64,000 bases of DNA. It comes from Tipula vernalis (lineage: Eukaryota > Arthropoda > Insecta > Diptera > Tipulidae). The position numbers and the translations under genes are program-made. Below the pieces are notes generated by a model. It worked only from the letters and a program-made list of their open reading frames with translations, was not told the DNA's origin and ran no database searches. Shown in pieces: positions 33,276 through 46,185 of the stretch. The stretch is taken from assembly GCA_958295665.1 (NCBI GenBank), contig OY282559.1, positions 260,592,245 through 260,656,244 on the forward strand. Reading direction: 5' to 3'. The first letter of the stretch is position 1; each line of letters opens with the position of its first letter.

Positions 33276-35639
33276 CATGGATAAAAAATCATATGCTAAT
33301 TACCACGTAGTTTTGGGTTAATTCGCATGGCAGCCGAACCTTATACAGTTTCCAAAAACTGTTCAATTCTCCGCCTTGGTCAAACAAACAGATTGGCGAA
33401 AAAAAAATCCAAACCGGAGAAGCCGTTTCGAAATACCGTAGATACAGTCAGCTAGACAAACAAATGGACGGACATTTTTTTTGCTTTTTCGTACACAGAT
33501 CTACAAAACGTCAAGATAATAATGGATAAACAATTTTTGCAGCATTTCAATAACTTTGGTCCATGCGGGCCGAAGTTAACTACCACAATACGCATGACAT
33601 AATATGCACGTTGGCTTTTGATTTTATTTTCGTGCTTTTTCTTGGGTTTCTCTTCTGTTGTTCGGCTTGGACAATGAGCTGAGTACGCCAACATGCTTTG
33701 GAGATTGTGCCGGGCCTTTTCCTTGTGCCCTATACACATTCTCCTCCGATTTAAATGACCACCATTTATAAAATAGTTTTGTGATCTTGAAATTGTGCTC
33801 TTAGAAATTTTTATTTATTTAACTTCAATAAATCTAGTTCGTCACACTAACTGCATAACCACTTGTTCGTACATTTTTAATCATAAATGTAGTTCAACTG
33901 TACAAAAAATCTCACCGCTTTGTGCTACAGGAACACTTACAGTATTAAATATGTACTTTCAAGTGTACCATTGATAAATACATTTTACAATTTGTGTTTT
34001 TATTAGTTGTTGTTGTTGTTGTTGTGTGTACATGAAATTTAATCGATTAATATGTTTTTTAATGATTATCAGTCAATTGAATGGAAACATTTCCTGTGTT
34101 TATCATGAATTTTAATAAAACGAAACAAAATTCGCGAATAGTTTTCGCGATTTTTGTGCATACAGAAATACTCGTCATATGATGAGTATGCCCATTTCTA
34201 TTTTGGTCTAACATTTTCATTTGTTATCAATTAAAATTCAAAGGCCGTATTTAAGCAAATATTTTGTTTTTTTGGATATACCTCCCCGCGCTCTCACGTT
34301 TATCTTAGGCAGCTACGTTTACGTATATACTTTTAGTCGTCTCTGCAGATTAATGCAAATTTTGGCGATATGCTCGATCACGTTTTTGTTATAGAAAAAA
34401 AAAAATTGTTTCGACGAAATTTTCGTGTAATCGTTATTTATAGTTTTCTGTTATATCTGTTCACAACAAATTTTTCATTCATAAAAACTAATGCGTACTA
34501 GAAAAGTATAAAAAACTAAAAAAAAGTTTCTTTTGCATTTTTCGTCTAAAATTAACCTATGTGCTGCTTCTGTATGTGTGTATAAAATTATTACACGTAA
34601 ATACGCTTATTATCGGTCGGGTTGGTATATCCGTGTACAATACAAGTATTTTAAAGGTTCTATTTCGGTTGGTTAAAATTAAAAACAAAAAAAAAAAAAT
34701 CTGAAATTCAAAGTTCGAATTTTATACAAATTCGTATATACATATGTACGTACAGACATTTAATATGTATTGTGTTTTGTATGTGACGAATGGTAAAAAT
34801 AAAATTTAAAAAAAAAAAAAAAATTAAAATTTATTTTCCATTTCAACAGTTTTGGCTTTATAATAAAAATAAAATTTATAAAATTAATTAATTAGGTCAT
34901 TAAATACTTTTGTTGTTGGTTTGTTTATTTATTTATTGTACTAAAAATATTTTTGTTTTTTTTAATGTAAATTTAGAGATGGATTTTTGGAGTGGAGAGC
35001 CTTTTGTTTTAAAGGTGCAATAAAAATACAACGTTTTTAATAAAACAGTTGTTCAGGTTCAATATTAATTTTAATAAAATCGATAAATTTATAATTTAAA
35101 CTCACTGAAGTAACTAGAGTTTGAAATAGTTTTCAACTATTGAACACTGTGTTGCTTAATAATGATGTTGGAACATTTTTCCTTCGTCAAGTTAATCAAG
35201 ACCACTTTTTCTTCAAGTAAATATTTTTTTTGGGGGGGAGGGGGAGCACAGCACATTACTAAAAAATAAAAATATCGAACAATTCCAATATTGGGTTTCA
35301 TCCGAAATTCAAAGATTGACCAATATGTGAATATTTTCTTAAAAGCTGTTAAGCGAAGTGACCGAACATTGTTCATCATCTAATCAACATATTGTTTCAA
35401 TCGAATTTGCCTAAAGTTTTCTTTAATAGAGCTGAACAATGTTCAGATTTTTCGATACTACAGAAGATAAACGACGTTTTTGTGACAATGAAAATGAAGA
35501 AATAAAGGGTCCTCAGTTGAGAATGGGGAACTTACTTCTTCCGCCCTTTTGTTATAATAATTTGCAAGGATCAAATAGTTAAAAAATAGTTTTAATAGTG
35601 ATAAATTAATATACATTAGATATTTACTATATCAAAATA
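33276..35639. other. AT-rich stretch, nothing recognised
   Basis: It holds a (TTG)n run at about 34008-34024, several A- or T-runs, and a T8G7-type run at 35226-35245. The - frame 33452-33739 is lysine-rich, matches no family I know, and lacks supporting context. Confidence 0.45.
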
Positions 35640-35862
35640 TACAGTGGATGATTAAATTATTAGAACCACTTTGAATACTGATAATTTATTTAATTTACTA
35701 AACATTTTAAATGCGTGGTCACATTAAAATATTATGTGTACAATTGTTGTTACAAATATTACGTATTTTTTTTTTTTTTTTAATATTTTATTTATGATAA
35801 CAATAATTTTTTTTACAAAGTTTTTTTTTTTTTTTTTTCCTTTATTTAATATTACAACTGAT

Positions 35863-38416
35863 TTACAAATCATTTGAAACACAACTGCCTAATTCCAAAG
35901 GTTTCTGCCTTTGAAGTCTTCTTACTGCATTGGTGGTATCCAACAAACTTTGTATGTCTGCATTTTGGTGCCGAGATATCCGCTGAATGTGTTTCTTCGC
36001 ATGATTTTGTATTTCTTCACTTACATATTCCATGTTTAAGTCCCTATGGAGGTTATCATTTCTAATGTACCATGGTGCGTTTACAATGCCACGTAGCACT
36101 TTGTTTTGAAAACATTGAATCATTTGTACATTTGTCTTCTTGGTACAACCCCAAAGTTGAATACCGTAGGTCCATACTGGTTTAAGTATTTGCTGATATA
36201 ATAGCAGTTTGTTATGTATTGTAAGCTCAGAGTTTCTACCTATTAGCCAATACATTTTCCTATATTTAATGTTCAATTCTTCTTTTTTCTTTTTAACATG
36301 CTCTTTCCATCTAAGCTTGCAATCGAGAGTCATGCCGAGGTATTTGGCTGTATTTGCATTTGGAACCGGCCTTGAATTAAGTTTCACTGGAATCCAGTTA
36401 ACTTTCTGGTTAGTGAAGTTTACGTGAACCGATTTTGCTTCGTTTAGGCTAATGCGCCATTTTTTGTCCAACTACTCACTGTGTCCGTTGCTTTTTGAAG
36501 TTTGGTCGTTGCTTCTGATATACACTTTCCAGTCGCCAGAATAGCTTTATCGTCTGCAAATGTTGCTATGGTGGCACCTTCTGTATTTGGCATATCTCTG
36601 GTGTACAGGATGTACAATATAGGACCCAGTACGCTACCCTGTGGTATGCCTGCTGATATTCTCTTTAGTTCAGAGTACTCTCGGTTATATTTTACACGGA
36701 AATGTCGGTCTGCGATATAAGATTTAAGAATTTGATAGAATTGCTTTGGTAGATCTCGATGCAATTTAAATTCAAGTCCTTTGTGCCAAACTTTGTCGAA
36801 AGCTTGTGCTACATCTAAGAAGATGCTGGAGCATATCTTCTTATTCTCAAGTGAGTCTTCGATTATATCCGTTATTCTGTGAACTTGTTCTATCGTAGAG
36901 TGATTTTCTCTAAATCCAAATTGGTGTGGTGGAATCAAATTTCTCTCTTCTATTATTGGCTTGAGTCTCTTGAGCAGTAATTTTTCAAATAATTTTGAAA
37001 TTACAGGAAGTAGTGAAATCGGTCTGTACGACTTTTTATCGTTCGCTGGTTTGCCTGGTTTGGGGATCATAATTACTTCAGCAACCTTCCATTGCCGTGG
37101 GACATATTTTAGTCTGAAGACAGCATTGATAATTTGAACCAATTTTCGTAGTCCCTTCTCGGGAATGGCTTTTACGACTTGTCCAGTAATTAAATCAAAT
37201 CCTGGAGCTTTTTTTGCGTTCAAATTACACTTGATCTCATTTTTTAATTCCTGTAATGTTACACATCGAATATTATATTCATCAATTTTGCTAACTGTTA
37301 TTATGTTTTCATCTGCTGTTTGCCTAGGTAACGGTTGAAAGGTGTCTTCCAAGTGAGCTGCAAATAAAATAGCTTTTTGCTTGTCGCTTTTGGCCCAGGT
37401 TCCTTCCCCATTTTTAATAGGCGGCACATGCGTTTTGGTTCTTTTTAATCCCTTTGTTGCTTTCCAAAGAGAGTAATCAGTATCTTTATGTTCGGTGAGA
37501 CCATTTAAGTACTTGTTGATAGTTTCATTCTTAATTTCTTTTATAAGTTGTTTTAGTTTATTGCATAGAAAATTGAGGATTTTTTTGTTTTCCGGGGCGC
37601 GTGTCCTTTGCCAGGTTTTTCTTGCCTTCCGTTTCTCTCTAACTAACTCCCTGACCTCAATAGGATAATTTTGATTCCTACGGGATTCGGTGTGACTAGC
37701 AGGAGAACTTTCCCATGCTGCTTGTTGAATAGTACTGTTAAATACCTCTAGTTCGTTTTCCAACTGTACCGGTGTTTTAATCGGCACTCGTAGATTTGTT
37801 TGCATTTCAATTAGTTCTTGGAATAGGTCCCAGTTAGTTCTATTATTTTTGTTAATTTAGGCAGGTTATCCTTATTAATTATCATTGTGCTGAGTGTCAT
37901 GATAACAGGTGTATGATCGGAATATATCCCTTCGCTGTTTTCGATGCACATGTAATCATCGAAGATCCCTTTCGTTACATAGAAATCAATGAGATCTGGT
38001 ATTTTATTTATATCAGCAGGCCAGTATGTTGGTTTACCTCCAGAGTGGAACTCGCAGTTATTTATTCGTCCAGCTTCGAATAGCTCTTTTCCTTTATGGG
38101 TTGTAAGTCTTGATCCCCAATAGGTGTTTTTTGCATTAAAGTCACCACCAATAATAAATTTGGATCCTAGTGATCTAAAGAGTCTATTATAATCTTCTTT
38201 GTTTAGATTATAGCGTGGAGGGCAGTAGATAGAGGAAATACTGTATTCATTATTATTGTTAGTTTCAACTTTTATGGTTTTAACTTGCATACTTTCTTCT
38301 TCTATACTCTTCTTCTTCTATATCTATTTTTTCTAAATTTAGAAAAATTTCTAGCTCTGGAACATGTTGCGCTAGTCCGTTCGCGTTCCAGGTGACAATT
38401 CTTAATGATCTGCTCA
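35863..38416 (-). pseudogene. Jockey ORF2 (endonuclease-RT), copy 1, broken
   Basis: ORF2 starts at 38416 (MSRSLRIVTWNANGLAQHVP), the first motif of the APE-type endonuclease. At about 38330 roughly 60 residues, including the catalytic glutamate motif, are missing and replaced by a GAA-rich run. The endonuclease resumes in the frame 38290-37811 (SSIYCPPRYN, IIGGDFNAKN, YSDHTPVI). RT lies in 37805-36444 (EVIMIPKPGKPANDKKSYRP, SSIFLDVAQAFDKVWH, ISAGIPQGSVLGPILY, IATFADDKAILAT). The C-terminal domain, 36471-35863, is in another frame (MYWLIGRNSELTIHNKLLLY, LKPVWTYGIQLWG). RT catalytic residues are intact, but the two frame breaks and the endonuclease deletion make the copy inactive. Confidence 0.88.
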
Positions 38417-38418
38417 TT

Positions 38419-39979
38419 TTAGTATATGAGGGCTGTTGCCTCGTTCAAGGTTTGATGCATATCTAGACGCTTATATAAAGCTTCTAGACCACGTTCTTGC
38501 TTTGCTAGCCTTATATTTATGGCTTCTATGCTTCGACAAATCCTTTCAAGGGGGTTATCATTCGTAGCATTAGATGATTGCTGTACAATTTGTGAATAAC
38601 TTTTTCGCTCTGTACCAATACCTGGTGGTTTTGGCTCCGCTTGGGTTTTAGTTGGTTTCTCTTCTCTGGTAACCCTAGGGTTTTGAGGAAACTGATGCAT
38701 TTTGTTTCTTAGTCTTTGAAGTTCTTTGGCTACTTCACAGCCTCTATAATTTGCAGGATGATGCCCTTTACAGTTTATACATTTTGCAGGGGTCTTTCTA
38801 CTTTCTGTACACTCTTTCGCGTTGTGTTTTCCAGCACATTTTACGCATCTTGGCTCCCGTCTGCAATATTTTTGCGTGTGATTGAAACCTTGGCATTTTT
38901 TGCATTGAGGTATTAGCCTCGTGTTTTTCTTTAGCGGCTCTATTTTAACCTTCATATTGAGATTGCTTTGATGTTGAAGATGTTTTCAACTTTCTCCTTT
39001 TTGTTAAACGTATAAGCATGAAGAGTGGAAGCCCCCTTTTTTTGACTTGATTGTTCTCACCTCTCTCTCGTTTTAGGATGTTTACTGCATCTTCTATTTG
39101 CAGATCTCTTGCCTTTAGGTCCTCAATTATGTCCTCCTTCGTACACGTTGGATGAAGGCCTCTGGCCATGACCTTAATTGCGCGTTCGTTTTTATCTTCG
39201 TATGTGAACCATTCTTTACCTTCCGCATTGAGCTTTGTTGCTAGAGCTCTATATGTATCGGAATCCGGTGTATTGATTTTCCACACGTTATTGTTTAGTG
39301 ACACTACTCTATATTCCTTAGCTGTCACTGATTTCATTAAAGATTGTATGCTAGCAAATTCTGTTATGCCGATTATATTAATTGGCGGAGGCGCCTTTTC
39401 TTTCGGTACAACCTTTTGTTGCCGATTTTGTTGCTGTTGCTGGTGAGCTCGTTTGGTATTAGTATCACCAGTTACTAATACATTAGCTTGCGAATGATCT
39501 CCAACTTCAGGCGAGAATTCTGCTTTTCGTTTTTTGGTAGGTCTTTTCTTCCTTTTCAGTACCCAATCTGTTTCTCTCATGAGATCCTCTTCATCAGTAT
39601 GGAACTCATTGTTATAACTGGTGTGAGTACTTGTTTCATTATAACAAGTTAGCGGGTTTTCAGAAATCTCCATTGGTTTGGGCTTCTTTAATTCTTCATT
39701 TTCTTTTTTTAGTTTTTCAATTTCGCTTCTTAGTTGGGTTAAAAGTACATCTACTTCACTGAGTTTTCGACAGAGTTCAGCGTTTTCGTCTTTCTGCTGA
39801 TTTGCAGAGTTAGTATGATGGTTTGGTGATCTTAACAACATTGAACTTCTTTCGAATGGGTTTAGCAATGATTGGCTCACCCCAGAATCCATTGAGCCAG
39901 CCTCGTAAGAGGGTGGATTAGCCAACTGAGTAGTTGGTTTACCACCTGGGGTATTGTTTCCTTTTTGCGTTGTATTCAT
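38419..39979 (-). pseudogene. Jockey ORF1 (gag-like), copy 1, frameshifted
   Basis: ORF1 of Jockey elements binds the RNA and packages it. The first frame (39979-38945, 344 residues) has a Ser/Pro-rich start, a coiled coil near residues 65-105 (LCRKLSEVDVLLTQLRSEIE), a basic KKRPTKKRK stretch, and the PRE_C2HC domain after about residue 205 (ending VMARGLHPTCTKEDIIEDLK and onward). It overlaps by 11 bases a second frame (38955-38419, 178 residues) with three zinc knuckles: CKKCQGFNHTQKYC, CVKCAGKHNAKEC and CINCKGHHPANYRGC. The normal protein is continuous, so the overlap at 38945-38955 marks a frameshift. A programmed shift is not expected here. Confidence 0.88.
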
Positions 39980-40200
39980 TGCTTTAAAACTGGTTATGTA
40001 TAACTACCAACCTAACCAGTACAAGTTGGTAGTGGGTCATTGAAGAGAACATCATTTGCTATGTTCTCGGTAGTCGGTTATTCCGCCGTATCTCGGTCGC
40101 CAGAGCCTCGTTAGTTAATTAGCAGGAAGTACCACGTGCAGGTGAGGTTGGCATTTGGGCTAGTATAATAAGACCATCTAAACCGGCGCCCCTTACCTCC

Positions 40201-40560
40201 CGAGCAAAAGAATGAAACAAGCATGTTAATGCTTAATCAGAAATTTTTCTCAATTACAAAGTAACTAGTCATTTTTGACTAACAGCGTTTGATTCTGACT
40301 ATTAGCGTATTTCCTTGACAAATTTACAACAACAATTGAATAGGATAAATCCCCGCAAGAATAACATTAACCCAAAAAAAAATTGGGTTTATTTAAACAT
40401 AATTCTAATTCTTGGTTATGATACCTGCCACCAGAGTCATAATACATATTAAATTTATATTTTATTTGGAAAGGTTGGCTTTTGTCAATTAAATCAAATT
40501 GGCTATTTTCTTGGAAAACAAATAAACCCAAAATAATTCGAATTCAATTTTGGTCAACAA
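40201..40560. other. Spacer between the two Jockey copies
   Basis: About 360-440 bases, AT-rich, containing a short palindrome, AACCCAAAAAAAAATTGGGTT, near 40370. It may be the host Tc1-type element or the 3' UTR of copy 2; no A-tail for copy 2 is visible. Confidence 0.4.
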
Positions 40561-40641
40561 AATACGCTAAATATAATTATAAAGCACTCATATGTGTTCT
40601 TTTCATAAAGTGTTGTTTTGGTTGATGTTGCATTGTGCGGA

Positions 40642-43433
40642 CTATTCAGGTAACTCAAAAGGTTTTAGTCTTTTGAGTCTTCTTATTATACCCTCTTGAT
40701 GAAGTAGTCTTGCAGCTTCGATGTTAGAGTGATGATGGAGCCTCTCCTGGTGTTTTTGTGCACATTTCTTTATTTCACTTGCGACTTTGTCTATTCCGAG
40801 ATCTCTGTGAAGGTCACTATTAAGAGTGTACCAAGGGGCATTTACAATTCCTCTGAGAACATTATTTTGAAATCGTTGAACTATCTGTTGATTGCTGATT
40901 TTGGTGCATCCCCATAGTTGAATACCATATGTCCAGACCGGCTTGAGTACTTGTTTATAAAGCACAAGTTTATTATGAATGGATAACCGAGAGTTTCTTC
41001 CAATTAACCAGTACATTTTTTTATATTTTAACTGAAGCTCTTCTGCTTTCTTTTTCACATGTACTTTCCATTTTAACTTTGCATCAAGGTTCATACCAAG
41101 GTATTTTGCTTGATTGGTATGTGGTACAGGAATATTATTGAGAGTCACAGGTAGTGGTTCTATTGATCTCTTAGTGAAGTTAATGTGAGTAGACTTCGAC
41201 TCATTCACTTTAATTCTCCACTTAGCTAGGCAATCTTGTATATTATTTACGGCTATTTGTAGTTTGAATGTGACTTCACCGATTGTGTCACCAACAGCTA
41301 GAATTGCAGTGTCATCTGCAAACGTGGTGATAGTTGTATTGCTAGTCTGCGGTATGTCGCTAGTAAACAGTACGAAAAGGAAAGGCCCTAAGACACGCCC
41401 CTGCGGGACTCTTGCCTTAGCTTCTTTAATGGTGGAGTAAACTCCTTCCTGTTTAACTCTAAAATATCTACTTTTCAGGTATGACTTTAGCAGTTCGCAG
41501 TACTCAAATGGCAGAGTTTTCTCCAATTTAAATATTAAACCATCTAGCCAGACTTTGTGAAATGCCTGCGCTATGTCAAGAAATATGGCTGAACAAATCT
41601 TTTTTTTCCTCTAAGGATTTTTCTATTATATCTGTTATTCTATGGACTTGGTCGATTGTGGAGTGTTCCTCTCTAAATCCAAACTGATGGGACGGAACAG
41701 CTCCTAATTTTACAATTTCTGGTTTAATTCGTTTTAATAACAATCTCTCAAATAGTTTTGACATAGTTGGAAGAAGTGATATTGGCCTGTACGAGGCCAG
41801 TTCACTTGGTGGCTTACCTGGCTTAGGTATCATTATCACTTCCGCAAATTTCCAAGATAGAGGGACATAACGGAGTCTGAAGGAAGCATTAATTATGTCC
41901 GATATTTTTTTAATAGCTTTATTAGGTAGTTGTTTTAGAATCTCTCCAGTTATCAGGTCATATTCTGGTGATTTTTTAAGTACTACATGGTTCTTTATTT
42001 CTTGTTTAACTTCTTTAGCATTAGTTAATGGAATCTCCTGTCTCAGGATAGTTGTTTGATTTTCGAACAGTATATCCTGTTGGTTAAGTGTTGTTAAATT
42101 TGGCTGAAAGGTACGCTCGAGATGATCCGCGAATTTTTCTGCTTTTTCTTCTTTGCTTTTAGCCAGGTGACCATTATTTGTTCTTATTGGTGGTATATGC
42201 ATAACTGGCCTTTTTAAATATTTGGTTGCTTTCCACAATGAATAATCACTACCTTTAGCATAGGTGAGAAATTGTAGGTATGAATTTATTGATTTATTTT
42301 TGAATTCCCGTATTTCTCTACGTATTCGTTGTGTTAATAACGTTGTATTTAACCTATTTTTGACGGTTGAGTCTCGTGTACGTTGCCATTCCCTTCGAGC
42401 ACTTCTCTTCTCTATAACTAGTGATTTAATTTCCATTGGATAGCATTTGCCAGCTATTTTTTTGTTTGTTGTATTAGTACTTTTCCACGCCGCTAGCTGT
42501 ATGTCTTTGACGAGCTTCTCCACCTCCTGTTCTAATGTTTCTTCTGATGAAAGTTGTGTGTTTAAAATGATGCTATTGTTTAGTTCATTCCTGAACTTTT
42601 TCCAATCAGTATATTTATTTGTTAAAAATGGCTGTTTATCATTAGTAATTATTGTATCACTTATTATCATTAAAATAGAGGAGTGGTCAGATGTGGAGTC
42701 CAATCCTTCCTGCACTTGTATATAATCAACCGGGATTTTTCTTGTTATAAAGAAGTCAATTAGGTCTGGTGTTTTATTTTGATCACTGGGCCAATAAATT
42801 GGTTTTCCAGTAGAATGCCAGTTGCAGTTCTTTTCCTTTAGTTGTGGTTAGTCTTGATCCCCAGTCAGTATGTTTAGCGTTGAAGTCACCCCCGATTACG
42901 AATTTTTCACCGAGCTGCTTGAAGAACTGAGTATAAGCATTCTCTTTGATGTTATATCTAGGTGGGCAATATATTGCGGATACCACTAACTTGTGTTTGC
43001 GGGTATTAATGCTAACGCTAATTGCTTGTATTTCATCACTTTCTAGTTTTTGTTGCAGATGGTATTTAATATCTTTTTTTATAATCACAGCACTGCACCC
43101 CCGTGCATTATTATTAGGATGAACTGCTGACTGCTGAGTGAACTTCGTAGCCACGGATTTTTATATGACTTTGAGTAGTAAGGTGTGTTTCAGATAATAA
43201 ACATACTATATATCTATTTTTTCTAAATCAAGAAATAGTTGTATTTCATTTTGTCGTTGCAATATATCATTGCATTTCCATGCAAGAATTTTTAAATTAT
43301 TTGCCATGTTTTTCGAGTAGGGTGAGCCTTTGTAGGATTGATATAAGGGATTATTCTTGCTTTTCTTCTTGTGAACTAAGTCTGTCAAGAATATCTTGTA
43401 GTATTTGATTAGTTTGGTTATTATTTGAATCAT
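40642..43433 (-). pseudogene. Jockey ORF2, copy 2, broken
   Basis: The endonuclease begins in the frame 43433-43206 (NNLKILAWKCNDILQ, where the usual asparagine of WN is changed). After a shift it continues with ISETHLTTQSHIKIRGY and then 43154-42783 (AVIIKKDIKYH, SAIYCPPRYNIK, VIGGDFNAKHTDWGS). Frame 42715-41576 covers the endonuclease end (STSDHSSIL) and the first half of RT (EVIMIPKPGKPPSELASYRP, SHQFGFREEHSTIDQVHR). Frame 41526-40642 gives RVPQGRVLGPFLF, ITTFADDTAILAVGD and the C-terminal domain. The retained FADD supports former activity. The endonuclease region deleted from copy 1 is present here. Confidence 0.86.
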
Positions 43434-43522
43434 TAACTAAAAGAGGACTATGTTGTCTTCTCGAACTTCCAATAGATAGTAAATCAGAAAATGTTACATT
43501 TGGATTAGTTCTTGATAGCTGG

Positions 43523-44877
43523 TTAAATGTTTGGTGTGGCCTTACATTTGTAGATATTCTTGTTGAGGCTGTTAATTTCTGGCCTGGAACTTATTGAAGT
43601 TTCCCTTGTTTTGTTGCGAATTTTTTGCGGCTCTTTTATAACAACGCAACCTCTGTAGTTGGCTGGGTGTACCTCTCCACAGTTGACACATTTAGGTGGG
43701 GTGTCTTTTGGTTTCGTACATTTAGCCGTACGGTGTTTTCCTACATATTTCATGCATCTGGGCTCCTTATTACAAAAGTTTTGCGTGGGTCCGTAGACTT
43801 GGCACTTTTTGCACTAGGGGATCAGTTTAGATTTTTTAACTGCTTCTATTTGCACTTTCATATGGAGTATTTCGCTGATTGCATAAATATTTTTAATGTC
43901 TTCTGTACTTTCAAAAGACAAAATATATAATGGAAGGTGTTTTGTCACCTCTTTTTAGCAGCTGTGTAACTTCTTTAATTTTGTATTTTTTCTCCAACAG
44001 ATACTCTTTTATCTCTTCTGGTTTGCATGAAGCGTGTAGCTTCTTAGCAATGACTTTGGTTTGCCTTGTCTGCTTATCTTTGTAGGAATACCAAGTTGTC
44101 TTTTCTTCATTAAGAGCTGCTGTTAACTTTCTATAGTTATCACCGTCTGTGACTTTTATTTTGATATCACCACTATTTAGCGCTGTAGCTTGAAATTTTA
44201 TATGATTGTTGTCCATGATGTTTTTAATACTCTGATAATTATTGCAATTAGATATTATTACTGGAGGTGGCCGTGGCACTTTTTTCTCCAGTTGTACATT
44301 CTTACTTCCGGTTGGGAGTTCATTATTTGATCGTTTCTGTTCCGGCGGAACCTGAGCTTTATCCTCCTGTTGCACGTGCCTACTTCCGGTTGGAAGCTGC
44401 TCAACTGATTGTTTCGATTCGGGTGAAATCTGTGGTGATTTACTCATCTTACGTTTTTTATTTTGTTTTGTAACGGTTCAGAATCCATCCCGTTTCTCTA
44501 TTAAGTTCTTCCTCGTCTGTTTCATACATAACCTCTATATGATCATTGGCGTTGTTTATCTTAGTGGTTTCTTTCTCAGACATTACTGCATTTAGAGCAT
44601 CTTTTAACTCCTTGTTTTCTCGCTGTAAGTTTTTTAGATCTTTGGTTAGATTTAAAGTTAACTCTTCTATTTCGTAAATCTTATTGCGCAATTCGGCGTT
44701 ATCCCTTCCTAAGGTGTTTGCTATTGGTGGTGGTGGTGATCTACCCACCCTAGATTGTTGTTTAAATGGGTTGGGTTGCCCAGAAGGGCTGTTAAACAAT
44801 GATTGGCTCACCCCAGAATCCTTTGAGCCAGCCTCGTTAGAGGGTGGATTTGCCAGCTGATTAGCTGGGGTTACCAC
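43523..44877 (-). pseudogene. Jockey ORF1, copy 2, multiple frame breaks
   Basis: Frame 44877-44458 has the Ser/Pro-rich start (PPSNEAGSKDSGVSQSLF) and a coiled coil (LRNKIYEIEELTLNLTKDLK). Frame 44447-43911 has the PRE_C2HC domain (IAKKLHASCKPEEIKEYLLE). Frame 43753-43523 has the later zinc knuckles (KYVGKHRTAKC and CVNCGEVHPANYRGC). The first knuckle survives only partly in a third frame near 43800. The order and spacing match copy 1. Confidence 0.83.
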
Positions 44878-45689
44878 CTGGGGTACAATTTCCTGAATTA
44901 GTTTTATTCATTGTTTATTTTACTGGTCATAAAGCATCTACCACTCTGACCAGTACGAGTTGGTAGTGGGTCTGGTTTGAGAACATCATTTACTAAATTC
45001 TCGATAGTCAGTTATACCGCCGTGTCTCGGTCGCCAGAGCCGCGTTAGTTATCTAGCAGGGTGCACCACATGCAGGTGAGGATGACATTTGGGCTATTTG
45101 TAGACCAATTACTTAAGCCCCTTTTCCCACCCCCCGTATTTTAAAATAAATTATTTATGTACTAAATTATTTATGCAAGTACAAAAAATTTAAATTACTA
45201 ATATTTAGCTAAATTTCTATTTAAAATAAAACTATTTCTAGCAGAGCTTGCTCAAAATATTGAAAAGATGAATTGTTCTGTAGGGCTAGTCCTAAATTTC
45301 TTTCATTTGGTGTTTTGACCTAACTAGGCTAGAAGCGCCTCTGAGGGTATTAAAAACTTTAAAAAAATATAATTCATTTAGTATAAATTAGTACATGCTA
45401 AATTTAGCACTTATAATATTTAGTACTGAAGTAAAATTATATTTAAAGTACCCATAATAAATTGGTTACTTAAAAAATAATTTTTACTCGTGTGTACTAA
45501 ATATTTTTACTTGTGCTAATTTTCTACAAAGCGGTTCTAATAATTTGATCAGCGACTGTATTTTCGTGTAGTAATTAATTTTTCAGAAATTACTGACGAC
45601 GTAGTATTGATAAGCTTTCATCTCCATAAAAAAACCGACGAAAATGGGTTCTTCCGCTTCTGTATCCAAATTGCCCCAAGTTTTTGTCG

Positions 45690-46185
45690 TTTGGCTTTTT
45701 ATTACTCTATTTTACTCTAGTAAAATAAAGTACATATAGTAATCATGAAAATTTTGGACCTTGAGATTTTTAGAGATTTATCTTTTTTGAGGTCCCCTGA
45801 GTCCGAAAAGTGAGTTTCGAAATGGTGTCTGACTGTCAGTCTGTCTGTCAGTCTATGTCCTCCCTACAGCCCAGATGGTTTAACCAATCGAACTGAAACT
45901 TCAGATTTAAGCTTTTATGATAAATTGCGAGGTCCCAGTGAATTTTACTCCAAATTGGTTAACCGGAAATGGCCACTCCCTTTGGCCAGAAAATTTATTT
46001 TGCAAATATCTTAAAAAGTATAAGATTTACAAAAAACTACTTAATACAAAATGTTTTCAAAAATTAAAAACATATAAAAATTAAAAATTCAAAAAAAAAA
46101 TTTAAAAATTACAAAAAAAAAAAAAATTCTCAAAATTCTTTATTCGTAAAAGAAAGTCGTGTGTTGGCCACATCTCCATTTTTAA
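45690..46185 (+). repeat. Dispersed repeat, copy 2
   Basis: This is the uninterrupted version of the repeat at 3186-4130, in opposite orientation, running from GTAAAATAAAGTACATATAG through AACCGGAAATGGCCACTC to the TTGGCCACA block. It includes a short (CTGT)n-like run at 45833-45856. It does not code for protein. Confidence 0.7.

Larger units (their letters stand above)
35762..40200 (-). mobile_element. Jockey-clade LINE, copy 1, near full length
   Basis: On the - strand: a 5' UTR (40200-39980), ORF1 (39979-38419), ORF2 (38416-35863), a short 3' UTR and an A-rich tail (T-runs at 35766-35839). The 5' UTR shares blocks such as TCGGTCGCCAGAGCC with copy 2 at 45020-45040, so both copies reach the element's 5' end. 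Coding damage is listed under each ORF. Confidence 0.88.
40561..45135 (-). mobile_element. Jockey-clade LINE, copy 2 (different subfamily)
   Basis: The organisation and orientation match copy 1: 5' UTR 45135-44880, ORF1 44877-43523, ORF2 43433-40642. The proteins are clearly related to copy 1 but diverged (for example YKKMYWLIGRNSRLSIHNKL against YRKMYWLIGRNSELTIHNKL), so this is a separate subfamily and not a recent duplication of copy 1. It has more frame breaks than copy 1 and lacks an obvious A-tail. Confidence 0.85.
35642..45558. mobile_element. Tc1-type terminal repeats enclosing two Jockey LINEs
   Basis: CAGTGGATGATTAAATTATT at 35642 is mirrored at 45558 (ATAATTTGATCAGCGACTG), with AGAACC and GCTTTG-like continuation on both sides. 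TA flanks each end (35640-35641, 45559-45560). These are typical Tc1-type termini. Between them are about 120 bases, Jockey copy 1, about 450 bases, Jockey copy 2 and about 420 bases, with no Tc1 transposase. The simplest reading is a short non-autonomous Tc1-type element of about 1 kb into which two LINEs inserted. Confidence 0.65.
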
